The notes under the pieces are model-generated. The model had not been told where the DNA came from, did no database searches, and worked only from the letters and a program-made list of their open reading frames with translations. DNA of 62,000 nucleotides from Cryptomeria japonica (taxonomy: Eukaryota > Streptophyta > Pinopsida > Cupressales > Cupressaceae). Both the position numbers and the translations under genes were made by a program. How positions within the stretch are numbered: position 1 is the stretch's first letter; each line of letters begins with the position of its first letter. Below, piece after piece: positions 1 to 11,544 of the stretch. Where the stretch lies: the NCBI RefSeq assembly GCF_030272615.1, contig NC_081414.1, forward strand, positions 524,256,137-524,318,136, in the 5' to 3' direction.

Positions 1-699
1 CATCCAAAGGATTTGAAGGTCCTCTATTTATTAAATAAACAATAGTATGTACAGGATCTACCCAAAATGTAGGGGTAGTCTAACATACAATCTCATGCTC
101 CTTGCACGCTCCATGATGGTCCTATTCATTCTCTCAGACACGTCATTTTCTTGTAGGGTTCCTAGAACATTTTTCTGCCTTTGGATTCCATTGAAAGAAT
201 AGTAATCCTCAAATACTTTTCTTCAATACTCATCTCCATTGTTAGAACTAAGACACTTTAACTTTTTTCTTGTCTCATTCTCAACCAAAGCTTTCCATTT
301 CTTAAAAGTTTCAAAAACATCTGATTTCTGTTTTAGGAAATACACCCATGTTTCCCTAGTTTCATCATCTATAAAAGTAAAATTAGAACAAGAGATACCA
401 AGAGATGATACTTGAGCCAGTCCCCATACATCTGAATGCACACTTATCACTCTTCTTCTCTTTCCCAGCCTTGAGAAATATGACTCTTTTTTGTTTCTCA
501 TAAACATAGTTTTCACATAACTCTAAATCAATTTGCTTCAATCCTAGCAACATTTTTTCAAAGTGAAGGATTTCCATCACTTTCTCACTCATGTGACCAA
601 GTCTATGATGCCACAATTTTGAATCTGTCCTCACAATATCTATTGTAGTTGTCCCTGCAACAACTTTTTTTGTAGCAGCTAAGGTAGAATAAGTATTAC
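1..699 (-). pseudogene. copia GAG-pre-integrase and integrase core, fragment
   Basis: Reading from 699 down to 1, the frame has the GAG-pre-integrase signature LWHHRLGHMSEK (about 590-625), then a CxxC-type remnant and the integrase core. The first catalytic Asp is in the HSDVWG motif near 430. The second lies where SDNGGEY is expected, but the sequence reads SSNNGDEY (about 225-250), so that Asp has become Asn. The Glu region reads SERMNRTIMERAR (about 90-130) and keeps Glu. There are stops near 220 and near 60 and no obvious frameshift. The fragment continues off the left edge. It pairs with 17911-19170, from which element A separated it. Confidence 0.88.
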
Positions 700-1827
700 T
701 ATGTGTGTGAAAAAAGGTCTGTAGCTACAAGCACAACACTTCAATTAAGTCATTACATGTATGGTTAGTAAATAAATAATCAATAAATAATAAACCATAA
801 CAAAGCAACTAATTGCCTTCTAAAAGATGCGAGTATAAGATTGCTCTCAGATTTTTTATAAGCAATACTAGTGACTAGACTACACCAAGATGAAGGATTT
901 AATCTATATGATATTAACTATATGGATGCAAAATGGATTAATAATTCAAGCAATAATGAATTCAAGCAAAATGGATTCAAGCAATAATGATGCAAATAAT
1001 CTAAAAAACACAATGTATTCAATGACTCCAAAGCAAAATTAGTGTGATAATAATCTCCAAGCGTGTTCTCAAAAATCTCTGGGGTGAATTGGAATGAGAG
1101 CTGAAGACTGAATTTATAGAGAATTACAAGAGAAAAGCTCAATTTAGGATTAATTGAAAATAATTGAGAAATCAGGGTCAGTTAACCTTGAGATAGATTC
1201 CAATTATAGTTTAATTGAAATGCATTCAAATTAGAAGTCCAAGTTGCATTGGAAATAATAATAAATTAATTCCATGCATTTGTGATAAAAATAGATAATT
1301 CTTTTATTTATTCAAGAAAAGAGTCTTTTTAATGCAACTGAACTTCTTTTTCTGAAAAACTTTGAGTTCCAATTTTAGAGAATAATCAATAATTCAATTT
1401 AATTGCTTTTTTGATTTCAAGTTCTAAATTTAGAAAAAGAAATAATATCTCAAGTTTGATTTCTCTCTCAATTCAATTCTTTTTGTTTATTTTTCAATTC
1501 AACTCTTGCTTTGTAATTAATTCCTTTTATTTTGTAATAAATTAATTCTTTTTGCATGATTAATGGCAAATTTATTAATTAATTAAATATGCAAGGATAT
1601 TTAATAAATTAAAATAGGATAATTGATCAAAATGATATTCTTGGAAATGATTCAGTTAATTAAATAAATATTTAATTAATATTGAGTAATTGATTTGCCA
1701 TGTGATATTTGATGATTAAAAATTAATAATGTGTCGAAGGTTGATTTAATTGTCTTTGGTTAGGACCTTGGTGGTGTTGTCAAGATTAGGGGCCCATGGT
1801 TTAGATGACCATTTTTAGGGTATTACA
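700..1827 (-). repeat. Element A 3' LTR
   Basis: It matches 16775-17905 along its whole length. Read on the minus strand it runs from TGTAATACCC to CACACACA. The outer end reads TATGTGTGTG where the partner has TGTGTGTGTG, so the terminal TG has mutated to TA. With that reading, the target duplication is exactly ATTAC (695-699). A minus-strand TATA box (TATAAATTC, about 1112-1121) marks the likely promoter, giving a U3 of about 700 bp. Confidence 0.95.
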
Positions 1828-1842
1828 TTTGCCCCTCTTTGA
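1828..1842 (-). other. Element A polypurine tract
   Basis: On the minus strand the bases TCAAAGAGGGGCAAA lie directly inside the 3' LTR. A purine-rich tract here primes plus-strand DNA synthesis in LTR elements. Element B has nearly the same tract at 24651-24664, and its position fixes the orientation of both elements. Confidence 0.85.
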
Positions 1843-1902
1843 AATAATGTGCAAGCAGCGCATTGGTTCAAAGAATATGTGATGTCTAGGAGATGCCAAT
1901 TC

Positions 1903-2434
1903 TGAACTTGATTGATCACGAACTGGAGATGAAGAGCGAGGTGTTTAGCTTGATTCAAAGCGATGAAGCTGAATGAAGTCTGATTAAAGAGATACCGATC
2001 CCGAACTTGATTGAACTGAGGAATGATAGAAAACAAAAGATACCGAACTTGAACTTGATTGATCAAGAAGTGGATCTTACTGATCTAGAACTTGATTGAT
2101 CTAGACATAGCGAGCGAAGATAAAAATTGATCTTGAACTTGATTGATCAAGATACGATGAGCGAAAGATAAATTGTCCATCTTGATTCGAAGTGATGAAA
2201 CTGAACACCTGCTTAGATTTAGTGTGTGATCAAAGACACTCTTTAAACTTTTGATTAAGTTGAAACAAATAATTAGGTTGATGAAAAGTGATGAAACTGA
2301 TTAACGTTAAGAGACTAATTCAGATGAAGACAAATATTAGCTTGATTTGAAGTGATGAAACTGATATGCCCCTAGCGATTGATTCGATCCAGATGATCAA
2401 GAGATCTCAACTTGATGTGAAGCGATGAAGCTGA
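1903..2434 (+). repeat. Interspersed motif array upstream of the antisense PMD gene (element A)
   Basis: Two short motifs recur. One is a 24-bp unit with core GAAGYGATGAARCTGA, preceded by CTTGATT, at 1949-1972, 2181-2204, 2277-2300, 2341-2364 and 2411-2434. The other is GAACTTGATTGATCA-like, at about 1903, 2003, 2051, 2088 and 2133. Element B carries the same array at about 24723-25180. The units are spaced rather than head to tail, so they look like binding-site clusters or the decayed remains of an older tandem repeat. They lie 0.5-1.1 kb upstream of the PMD gene's TATA box. A promoter role is inference. Confidence 0.65.
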
Positions 2435-2928
2435 GATGCCCCTTTAGCAATAAGAATTGATTTTCTTTAGTTGAAAAGATTTTTGCTCGACTTTTGATAA
2501 AGATTAAAAAAAAAATTCTCGACATGTGAGATGTGAGATCATAAGGTCGTGAGTATGCCCCCTCAGAAATGAAATTGAAAGATAACGAGGGTTCATTATA
2601 GGCAATTGTTGATGATGATAAGTTATTTGGGCACAAATTGATTCTAGGGAATTTTTGAAAATTTGGCGTTGATTGATTCTGAATTGAGCGCAAAGTTGTT
2701 GTGTAGAATAAAATTGAGATTCAACGTTGATTCATGAGAAATTGAGCGCAATTTGAAGAAAGAATGAGCATTTGATAAAAAGTGCTAAGTGGTCCAAATT
2801 TTGAAATTGACTAGTAAAATGATCTCGAATTTCGATTTTGACCTCGAAAATGGAATCAAAACAGGCAAATTAGCTAAGGGTACAATTTTCATGTCCATCG
2901 AAGCAAGTTGAAAAATTAGGTTTTTGGC

Positions 2929-2935
2929 TATATAT
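2929..2935 (+). promoter_or_regulatory. TATA box of antisense PMD gene, element A
   Basis: TATATAT lies in the context GGCTATATATGGG, 83 bp before the conserved ATG at 3012. Element B has TATATAA at the matching place, 81 bp before its ATG. That spacing fits a short 5' leader. Confidence 0.6.
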
Positions 2936-3011
2936 GGGTCAAAAGTTTCATATTTTCAAATTATTTTAACCCTCAAAGTTTGAAAATTCAAAAAGCCTTA
3001 TGCAAAGAAAA

Positions 3012-5241
3012 ATGGTGGTCCCTACTCGTACACATCGATTCGAGCACCAGAGACGACATAATCAACCCCGAAACTATGAGCCAATGGTAACTGATCGATC
3101 TTAAGCCTCTTTATGTTTTCAATTTTGAATTTTTTTGTTCATTTTTCAAGTTTTTGGCATGTTTGAAGTCGGGTTTCACATTTTATCGTGCAAGGTAGAA
3201 TTCTGTCTCGTACGATTAACTGTTAAATTTTATTTTGTCGTTTTAGGCCACTAGAATTGTCATTCAGACCTTGCCCTCGTGTCGTACGACATGTCTGTAA
3301 AAAGACCATTTTGTTGTGCAAGGTCTAATAATGTGTCGTTTGGGAATGGTTTATCATAAGAGAGCCATTCTTGCCTCGTACAAGATGTTGTCCTTTTGTG
3401 TTTTGTCATTCGGGAAACAATGGGCATTTTTGAAGATCAAAACTTAAAATTTTGATTTTGCACTTGACTTAGTTGGATTTGCGTGATGTTTTACTTCTCT
3501 TGTAGGCTCATTTGGAATGTTTTATGATGCTTCATTGTTGGTTTTTTGTAGGTTCGATTACCTCCTGTGCTTTTCAGATGCGTTTATCCTCCCACCATGG
3601 CATTAGTATGACATTTATCAGAGGTTGAGCAGGCTCATATTGATTTGTACGGTTTGACTCATCTTCTTGGTTTACCAAATATCCGTGTGAATCACGGTAT
3701 GCTCACAACATTGGTTGAGCGTTTCCATTCAGAGCATAACACATTTCATTTGCCAGTGGGGGAGTTGACTATCACTCTCGAGGATGTACATAGGATCCTT
3801 CATATCCCTTTTGCTGGGGATAAGGTGGATTATGATGCAACATTGCTACCTGGACTACAAGCGGGCAGCAAGGTTTCCAATGTGGATGGGGTAGGATGTT
3901 GATGAGATTGATGGAGACCCCTCAGAGGCTTGGCTGGGGTTCTTATATATTGGCCCACATGTATCGCGAGATGCATGAGATTGTCTATAGGGATGGTAGG
4001 AGCATGGTTGCAGGTGTATTTATTTTACAGGTTTGGGCTTGGGAGCACCTCCCAGTTTGTCACCCGATAGTTGATGATAGTAGAGAGCTTGGGCAGTCGA
4101 TTATATATAGGTATGTCGGTTATGTTACACAGCCCCATCTGGACAAGACAGATTTTTGGTGGCAGCAGTTAGATGACCCGATAGCCGTAGTGTGGAGACC
4201 TTACAGAGGTTTAGAGCCATGGGATGACTGGCGGCTGGTTCGTAGGGACCTTTTTGTTACGTGCCCTCTTATCAGGAGATCACAGACTATTGTTGAGCAG
4301 TTCATTGTATCACGGGTGATGAGGCAGTATGGTCGGCCTCAGGGGGTGTCGCAGGAGTATACAGCTTATGCGCATTATGTAGATGAGGAGAGACATGGAT
4401 GGTCTCCACGGTTGTCCTACACTTTGGCTATGCAGGAGCTGACTAGTCTACAACAACTTAGATGGGACTATATGGATGATTTTGTGGACACGAGGGTATT
4501 GCCCTAGTACAGAGATTGGTTCTAGCAGCATCCATTTCCTAGGTTTACATATCCGGGTGAGCAAGCGCCCCGCATAGAGGATATTTAGGATGATGCCCCC
4601 ACACTAGGACAGGGCCAGGGATAGAGACAGGGATGAGGACAAAGAGTTGAGGCTTAGACGTAGGAAGGTGATGATCCTGGTGCTAGCAGCAGCAGGGTTC
4701 CAACTGGGGTTGGACAACAGAGGGGTGAGGGTGGATCCTTAGGGTGTGTAGGAGTGAGATTGGGTGGAGCTGAGGAGGAGAGAGCAACTCTGAGATAGGT
4801 TCAGCAGTGGCAGGAGGAGAAGGGTGGAGTTGGACATGGAGATGGGGGTGGAGAGCCTGCGAGAGAGCAGGGACTGATGTGGGATAGTCGATGAGAGCAT
4901 GTCTTGCAGAGCTACAGTCATAGTTGACAGTGGCTCAGACTCAGCTGGCAGAGCGAGACTGACAACTTGCAGATCTTAGGGTTGAGCGTGATTGCCAGAT
5001 CTTAGAGATGAGAGTAGAGATGAGAGTAGAGATAGAGGCCTTGTGGCAGGAGGTCCTTCTCCAGACTAGTAGGGCGGCCTACTATGTTGCAGCATATAGC
5101 GTCACAGTTCCAGTTGCGCAATAGGTCATTCCCTACTCACGGTATATGGCATGGTCAGAGGGATCCTAGGCACCTCATCAGGATCCCGGTCATCAGGCTC
5201 CTCCTCCTCCATCAGGCGATCAGGGAGAGGCCGAGAGCTAG
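3012..5241 (+). pseudogene. Plant mobile domain (PMD/MAIN-like) gene, element A copy
   Basis: This two-exon gene is antisense to gag-pol. Exon 1 (3012-3086, 25 codons, starting MVVPTRTHRFEH) ends at a GTAA donor. A 465-bp intron ends with TTTTTTGTAG, and exon 2 runs from 3552 to a TAG at 5239-5241. Exon 2 has the PMD hallmarks: a segment like LVERFHSEHNTFHLPVGE (about 3712-3765), then QVWAWEHLPV (about 4030-4060) and WRPYRGLEPWDDW (about 4195-4230). A Gln/Gly-rich and charged, probably coiled-coil tail follows, ending PPPPSG..EAES. Arabidopsis MAIN and MAIL1, members of this family, act in the nucleus on silencing and meristem maintenance. This copy has a TGA at codon 19 of exon 2, a deletion of about 130-150 bp with a frameshift near 3860-3890, and stops in the tail. 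Its two longest open stretches are 3645-3902 and 3896-4507. Confidence 0.85.
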
Positions 5242-6709
5242 ATATTCTTTTTGTAGCTCGGATATTTGTTTGTAGACACACCCATTTGTTTGTAGCCTAT
5301 ATGATTCTTGCTCTGATGGAAGTTTGTATATGTCATTCGACATCATTTTGTACTCTTATATATGATATATATATATGAGATTCGATTTGACTTCATCGTA
5401 CTTGTGTTGATTCATTTATGAGATGTCTTTTATATGCTTTATTCTATATGTATGCATTTCTTTTTAGTATGTAATGCAAATGATTATGGATGTCTATTTT
5501 TGTTTTTTTTCATATGCAAATAGATGAATGTGTAATGAGTAATATGAAATGAAATTTTTTATTTTCTATGCAATAAGATGAATGCAGATGAGTGAATAAT
5601 GAAATGAACGAATCTATATTAAAAATGTTTATCTATGCAGCTAAACATCTAAAAAACACAAGTGCTCGATCAAAGAAATGATGATAAATAGACCACTTAG
5701 CGTAAGAAATGATGATGCTTTCAGCTCTAATTCAGAAGATAAAGAGATTATTACCATACCAAAATCACTCTAGATTCACAAAATTGCAGAATGATATGCA
5801 AAATGATATGCAAAATGCAACCTAAACCTAGTCACTGGATTTAAAATGCTTAAGATTCATCATCGAGCATAACGAACACAACAGGAAGGTTAGAGTTCCT
5901 TTCTTTTTCAATGTGCAATATTTATTATCTTGTCTGCAATGACCCTTTTTTCATTCATATCCTTGGACAGATTTGCAGGGACCCGAATTGCATCATAAAT
6001 AAATTCCCTCAAAACAAACAAAGAAATGATGTGGACCTCCCTGTAGCATACAAATAAGCGGAGTTGAGGTATGTGAGGCGATTTCACCTTGATATGAAGG
6101 CTCTTATCACAGACACCCAGCTAATTTAGATGTTTCTAGATCATTGGGATCATTCTTACAAGCAAAAAACAAATAAAATATTATGCCCCCAATCCTTGCT
6201 CCTCTTAGTCACAATAGACTTCCTCGAGTTACTCAAAACCAATATAAAAGACAACATACAAAGAAAATTTTCATTCATGGATCAAACTGCTTAGTGATTG
6301 TTTTCCGTTATGTTGTTTTGCTTGTTTACTCAGTGATAAAACTCTTTGGTATTTAGGAGATAGGTGATCGACTCGGAGTGAACGACTAGGTTTCATTGAC
6401 GGAAAGATGACTTGGTTAACACTACTTAGGATATGTAATGTGCTCTGTCGATTAACCTAAGACTAGGATGTTGATCAATTTCAAGTCATGAAGGTTCCAA
6501 TGAACCAGGATGTCACAAAAGTGACTGAAATATATGTACAAGTGAAATCAAAGATGCAAGAAAGCAAGAATGCCAACGTTGCGTTGATAGATGGAGCGCT
6601 TGAGTACAAGAGGCACCTGTTTGCCAGGTTTTCACTTGTTTGGTAGAGATTCATTCTTTTTTTTTACCAAGGTGCCTGTTTACCAGGTTTTCACTAGGGC
6701 ATTTTCTCT

Positions 6710-6746
<37 letters not shown>

Positions 6747-6871
6747 CAGGACTTTTTTCAATTTTTAGGATTTCTTCAGGACTTTTTCAGCTGTACATGT
6801 TGATGGCATAGAGAATGCTAAGTGAAGAATTTCTTCAAGTGGATAGTGTTAATCAGTTCACGAAGTTGTTC
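5242..6871. other. Spacer between convergent PMD gene and integrase, element A
   Basis: This is non-coding sequence between the 3' ends of two opposed genes. It aligns with 28104-29640 of element B in blocks, for example around 5940-6180. A short duplicated phrase containing CCAGGTTTTCACT occurs at about 6625 and 6683. I see no supported gene: a minus-strand frame open in B (28806-29099) is broken by frameshifts and stops in A. Transcription terminators for both genes would be expected here but are not identifiable. Confidence 0.6.
6713..6742. repeat. (TA)n microsatellite
   Basis: An uninterrupted TA run of about 15 units lies in the spacer of element A. Element B has a T-rich tract at the corresponding place (about 29467-29535). 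Confidence 0.9.
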
Positions 6872-8230
6872 TCATTCTGAATTTGAGAGTCGATAGGCAC
6901 TAGAGCCAAATACAACAGTAACGATGTAAGGACCCAGCCAGTTTGGTTCAAACTTCCCTTTGTTGTCTCGAAACTGCTGATTTTGGGGATTTTCTCTTAG
7001 AATTAGGTCACCAACCTGAAATTCTCTTTGTCTAACTTTCATGTTATATCCTCTAGAAATTCTCTTCTGATACACTCTAAGATGATCAAACACCACTTGT
7101 TGACGTTCATCCAGAAATTCGAGCTCTTGCAATCTAGATATTCTATGATCTTCATCAATAATAAGACCTTGCAAGGAAACTCTTAGAGATGGTATTTCTA
7201 CTTCAATAGGTAGTATTGCTTCAGACCCATACACCAAAGAGAAAGGTGTAGCCCCAGTAGGTGTTTTTATACTTGTTCTATAAGCCTATAGTGCAGGGTT
7301 GAGCTGCAGATACCAATCCTTCCCAGATTTGTTCACTATTCTATGCAAGATAGTCAGTAGGTTTTTGTTAGATGCCTCGGCTTGTCCATTACCTTGAGGG
7401 TAATATATTGATGACCAGTGTTGTTTTATTTTGAATTTCTCACAAAGCTCATCCAGATCTTTATTCTTGAACTATCCTCCATTATCAGTCATAATGGACG
7501 AAGGTATCCCATACCTGCAGATGATATAGTTTAGGATGAACAAGGTGACTTGTTTACCGGTTGCTTTGATGAGCGGAACCACTTCTACCCACTTGGTGAA
7601 ATACTCAGTGGCAATTATGATGAATTTATGTCCGTTAGATGATGCAAGATATATTTGACCAATGAGATCAAAGGCCCATTGTTGAATAGGTCAATGTGTA
7701 GTGAATGGTATAAGATCCCTTGCTGGAGCATGTATGAGATTTCTGTGTAGCTGACAAATTTCACAGGTCTTAGCAAATTTAATAGCATCTTTCTCCATGT
7801 CTGGCCAGTAGTAGCTAGTCCATAATAGTTTCCAAGCTAAAGTAAGACCATTCAAATGAGATCCACAAATACCTTCATGAACTTCCGATAATGCAGGTTT
7901 AGATTCTTCAGTTTCTAGACACCTAAGCAATGTACCATCCAAACCTCGTCTAAACAAATCATTAGCAATGATAAGATACCGTGAAGCATTTTGAGTTAGG
8001 TTTCTTTTCTCATTACGAGTAAGGTTTTCAGGGATAATTTGGTCTCGTAAATAAGAGTAGATGTGACTGTATTGGGATGAGTCATGTCTAATAATAGAAC
8101 AGACTAATTGGGTCTCAGGAGAATCATAGGCTGGGTAATTTAACTCTTCCACTAGGAATTCAAAGCAAAAATTGGATTCTTGTAACTCAGGTATAGATGC
8201 CAAGGTGGCCATAGCATCTGTTGCTCTGTT
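6872..8230 (-). pseudogene. Element A integrase (gypsy type)
   Basis: The frame reads from 8230 down to 6872. The N-terminal HHCC zinc module is visible (HEGICGSH, then CEICQLH, about 7745-7900). The core keeps all three acidic residues: Asp in WAFDLIGQ (about 7660-7685), Asp in MTDNGG (about 7475-7490) and Glu in GNGQAEASNK (about 7365-7395). The C-terminal part (VYQKRISRGYN.., then GDLILRENP and FEPNWLGPYIV) has the usual GPY/F ending. Stops lie at about 7690, just after the second Asp (7468), and near 7288. The protein would insert the DNA copy into the genome, and this copy cannot make it whole. Confidence 0.9.
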
Positions 8231-8655
8231 TGCGGATCTAGGAATCTATTGGAATGATACAAAAGCAAAATACTTCTTAAGATCATCGACCATTCTTTTA
8301 TAAGGCATCAGTTTCTCATCTCGAGTCTGATATGTATCATTGATTTGATTTATGATCAGCTGAGAATCTCCATAGATGTGTAATTCTGCAACCTTCCATT
8401 CAATAGCTAGCTTGATCCCATTCACTAGAGCCTCATATTCTGCAATATTATTTGTGCAAGGGAATAGAATCTTATAAGACTTTCGGATTGAATACTTCCA
8501 AGGAGTAATAAACAAGATTCCAACATCGGAACCATTTTGAGTAAAAGACCCATCGAAGAACATCTTCCAGGGTTGTTGAGTAAGATGCATTATTGATTCA
8601 TTTGGAAACTCTATATGTAGCAGTTGAGTTTCCTCAAGTGGAGCTTCAGCCACTT
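8231..8655 (-). pseudogene. Element A second RNase H (archaeal type, aRH)
   Basis: The frame MAEAPLEETQ..SFQ is open from 8653 to 8246 and continues into the integrase side after a stop. The four acidic residues of an RNase H fold are present: Asp in FFDGSFTQNG, Glu in NIAEYEAL, Asp in IYGDSQLIIN and Asp in the ANRATDAMAT segment (about 8206-8235). An extra RNase H between the usual RNase H and integrase is a known derived feature of the Tat/Ogre lineage. It probably took over RNA degradation, since the standard RNase H beside it lacks a convincing first Asp motif. Confidence 0.85.
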
Positions 8656-9960
8656 GATCAACAATTACTCATCCTTTTATGGCTTTGTGTTCCACATATT
8701 CAATGTCAAACTCTATAAGGATCATGACCCATTTTTCCAATCTTCTTATTAGTGTTGCTTTGTTGAGTAGATATTTGAGTAGATCAATTTTAGTCACCAA
8801 CTTGACTAAATGTGCCAGCATGTAGTGTCTCAATTTTTGTGATGCAAAGACTAATGCCAAGCATGCTTTTTCTATTATAGTGTAGTTCATTTCATAAGAC
8901 ACCAATGTCCTGCTGATGTAATAAATAGCTCGTTCCTTTTTGTTGTGATCTTGTTGTGTCAGAAGTGCCCCCAATGATGAATCAATTACTGATATGTATA
9001 AGATCAATGGTTTACCCTGAATCGATGGCATCAATATTGGTGGATTGGATAGGTACTCTTTAATTTTATAAATATGTTGTTCACACTGCTGATCCCATTT
9101 GTATATTACTCCTTTCCTCAATACTTTTGTGAAAGGTTGAGCTTTGTCTGCTAGCTGAGAAATGAAGTGTATGATGGATTGGAGACGTCCCTATAGACTT
9201 CTCATTTGACTGATGTTCTTCAGAGGCGGCATTTCCATTATATCTTGGACCTTCTCAGGATCAACCTTGATTCCCTTCTTTGAAATGATGTAGCCAAGCA
9301 GTTTACGAGATGTTACTCTGAATGCACACTTCTTTGGATTTAACCAGAGTTTAAACTTTTCCATTCTGTCTAGTATTGGACCTAGCTCTTGAATATGTGT
9401 TGATCTCTTCATAGTCTTCACTAAGGTGTCATCAACATAATCTTCCATATTATTATGCATCATGTCATGAAAGATAGTTGTAACTGCTCTTTGATAGGTT
9501 GCTCTTGCGTTCTTTAGCCCAAATGGCATGACATTCCAGCAAAAGGTTCCCCATGCACAGGTGAAAGTTATCTTTTCTTGATCTCCGGGAGCTATTTTGA
9601 TTTGATTATATCCAGAGAATCCGTCCATTAGTGAGTACATCTCATACCCAGCAGTCATGTCAACTATCATATCAATATTTGGTAATGGAAAGTCATCCTT
9701 CGGACAAGGCAAACTCTGATAGATTTGTCTGCCTTTGACACAGGTACTATGTTTGAAATCCATTCGGCATAATCTATAGCTCTAATGAATCCAACTTTTA
9801 ATAGTTTTTCTAGCTCAGCCTTGACCAACAATGCCACATGTGGGTGCATCTTACAGAGTTTTTGCTTAACTGGTTTTACTCTTGGTGTGATAGAAAGATG
9901 GTGCATGATGAGATCAGGATCCAGGCTTGGCATATCAGAGTACGTCCATGCAAAGTTTAT
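8656..9960 (-). pseudogene. Element A reverse transcriptase and standard RNase H
   Basis: RT begins near 9954 (FAWTYSDMPSLDP..), with the fingers segment LEKLLKVGFIRAI. It continues through SLMDGFSGYNQI (first catalytic Asp) and MPFGLKNARATYQ to the active site DYVDDTLVK (about 9440). Standard RNase H follows (8669-9121, KPLILYISVIDSSLGALL, then IIEKACLALVFASQKLRHYML). Compared with element B, about 12 codons around the TDFRDLNKA motif are missing near 9715, and the reading frame shifts there. A stop also separates RT from RNase H near 9190. The YVDD box itself is intact. Confidence 0.9.
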
Positions 9961-11544
9961 TTTCTTTTCTATGAATAGATGAGCGGACTCCTTCAATTCT
10001 TTTGTTGACAGTGATTGAGCTACATGAATGATGTGTGGTGTCTCTTGACTCCCAATGTTCACTAGCTGAGTTGGCTCAATCAATATGGAGGACCTTTCCT
10101 GGAAATGACTTGGCAGTACATCAAGTATCTCACCTTCAGGAGCCTCAAAGAGGTTTTCACCTTTAGGTACGTCCTTTATTTTCTCTTTTTTAGATTCTGA
10201 CATTGCCACAATGTGGTTTTTGCCATCAGATCTTTTAGTTTTGTTTTTCTTGTTTTTGTGACTAAGATACTTGATATCCGCTTCAGTCATTTTTTCACTT
10301 TCTTTGCTGGTGGAAGAGTACATAGGTTCAACTGCATTGAGGTAATAGGATAACGTATAGTCATTGGAAAAAGTAGGTATATTCATGGGCTGGTTCTGTA
10401 AAGTACAGTCAATTAGTTCTGGATGTAGTAAGGATAAATGTTGGACAGGTTCGAGTGCATTGACGGTATTGTCATCACAACTGCAGATCGAAAAGTCGAG
10501 TTCCAGAAGGATACCTTGCGCAAGTGTCTCGAGACCAGGAAGAGTCAGAACATGATTATTAAAGTTCACATTAATATTTAATTGACCTAATCCAATAGAC
10601 ATACTTGTAGCATCGTTCCCTACGTCAGACTGGACGTCATATTGTGGTTTGATAGCGATAAGATCAGTAGACAAATTTTCATTGTTTGTATTAGATGATT
10701 CAGAATTTGAGGCTGAGTAGATATTGTCTTGAATAAGACTGTCATTAGAGTCATCGGATGAAGTTCCTGAGTCTTCTTGAAGTGATTTAGTAAGTGTATG
10801 TATGGTATCAACACCAACATCTTTAATGCTACAAGTTCTTTCATATTGTGGTTCATTTGTCATTTGTATCTAACACACCTGTTGACATGATCTTGTTGTT
10901 TCTGGGATTTGTTGTCATCTACTCCATTCAGCTTCCTCTAGAGTGATAACTGGTTCTTGTTCTATTGTTTCTAACTCTTCTTGTGTAGTGCTATACCTGA
11001 TTTGTTCTATTTTAGCATAGGGGTACATAGATGAAAAGCTTTCTGGTACTCTTCCTTCCTTCAGTCCTTGTTCATAATTTGCTTGTCTCTTTTGTCTAAT
11101 TTCCTATATTTCCTTCTCGAGTTTTATGTGCATCAGCTCTTTAATATCATCTATGACACCGCTAGACTCTTCTAGAGTTTCTGTACTGGATGTATCTAAG
11201 AGGTGGCCAGGACCCCATTCATACTCATTTGAGTCAGTCTCTGAATCATCTACTTGTTGCCTGCTAGTATATGTGACTGGAACTTTTAGTGGTGCAAACA
11301 ATTCTCTGATTCTTACTACTTCATCTCTTATATCCTCAGGGACCTCAACTTCTTGTATTATTGTAGCTGACACCATCAAAGCTTGAGCACTGACTATTTC
11401 TTCTTTCTTGACTGTTGATTCCTCTTTCTCTTTTCTACACTCTGTTTTTGTTTGTTGAGAGTCCGCTTCTTGTAATGTTGAAGGCGATATCCTTTTCTAC
11501 CACTTAGACTTAGAAATATGTTTTTGATCTGATGTCTTTTTCGG
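9961..11544 (-). pseudogene. Element A acidic linker between G-patch and RT
   Basis: The upper part of the long open frame 9667-10863 and the frame 11104-11379 encode a Ser/Thr/Asp/Glu-rich, low-complexity stretch (for example DSGTSSDDSNDS). It contains a basic patch KNKKNKTKRSDGK (about 10220-10260) that could be a nuclear signal. Element B encodes a similar linker (34160-35787). No catalytic motif is visible. In Ogre elements the protease-RT interval can contain an intron. I looked for a matching GT-AG pair and could not fix one, so the function remains unknown. Confidence 0.6.
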
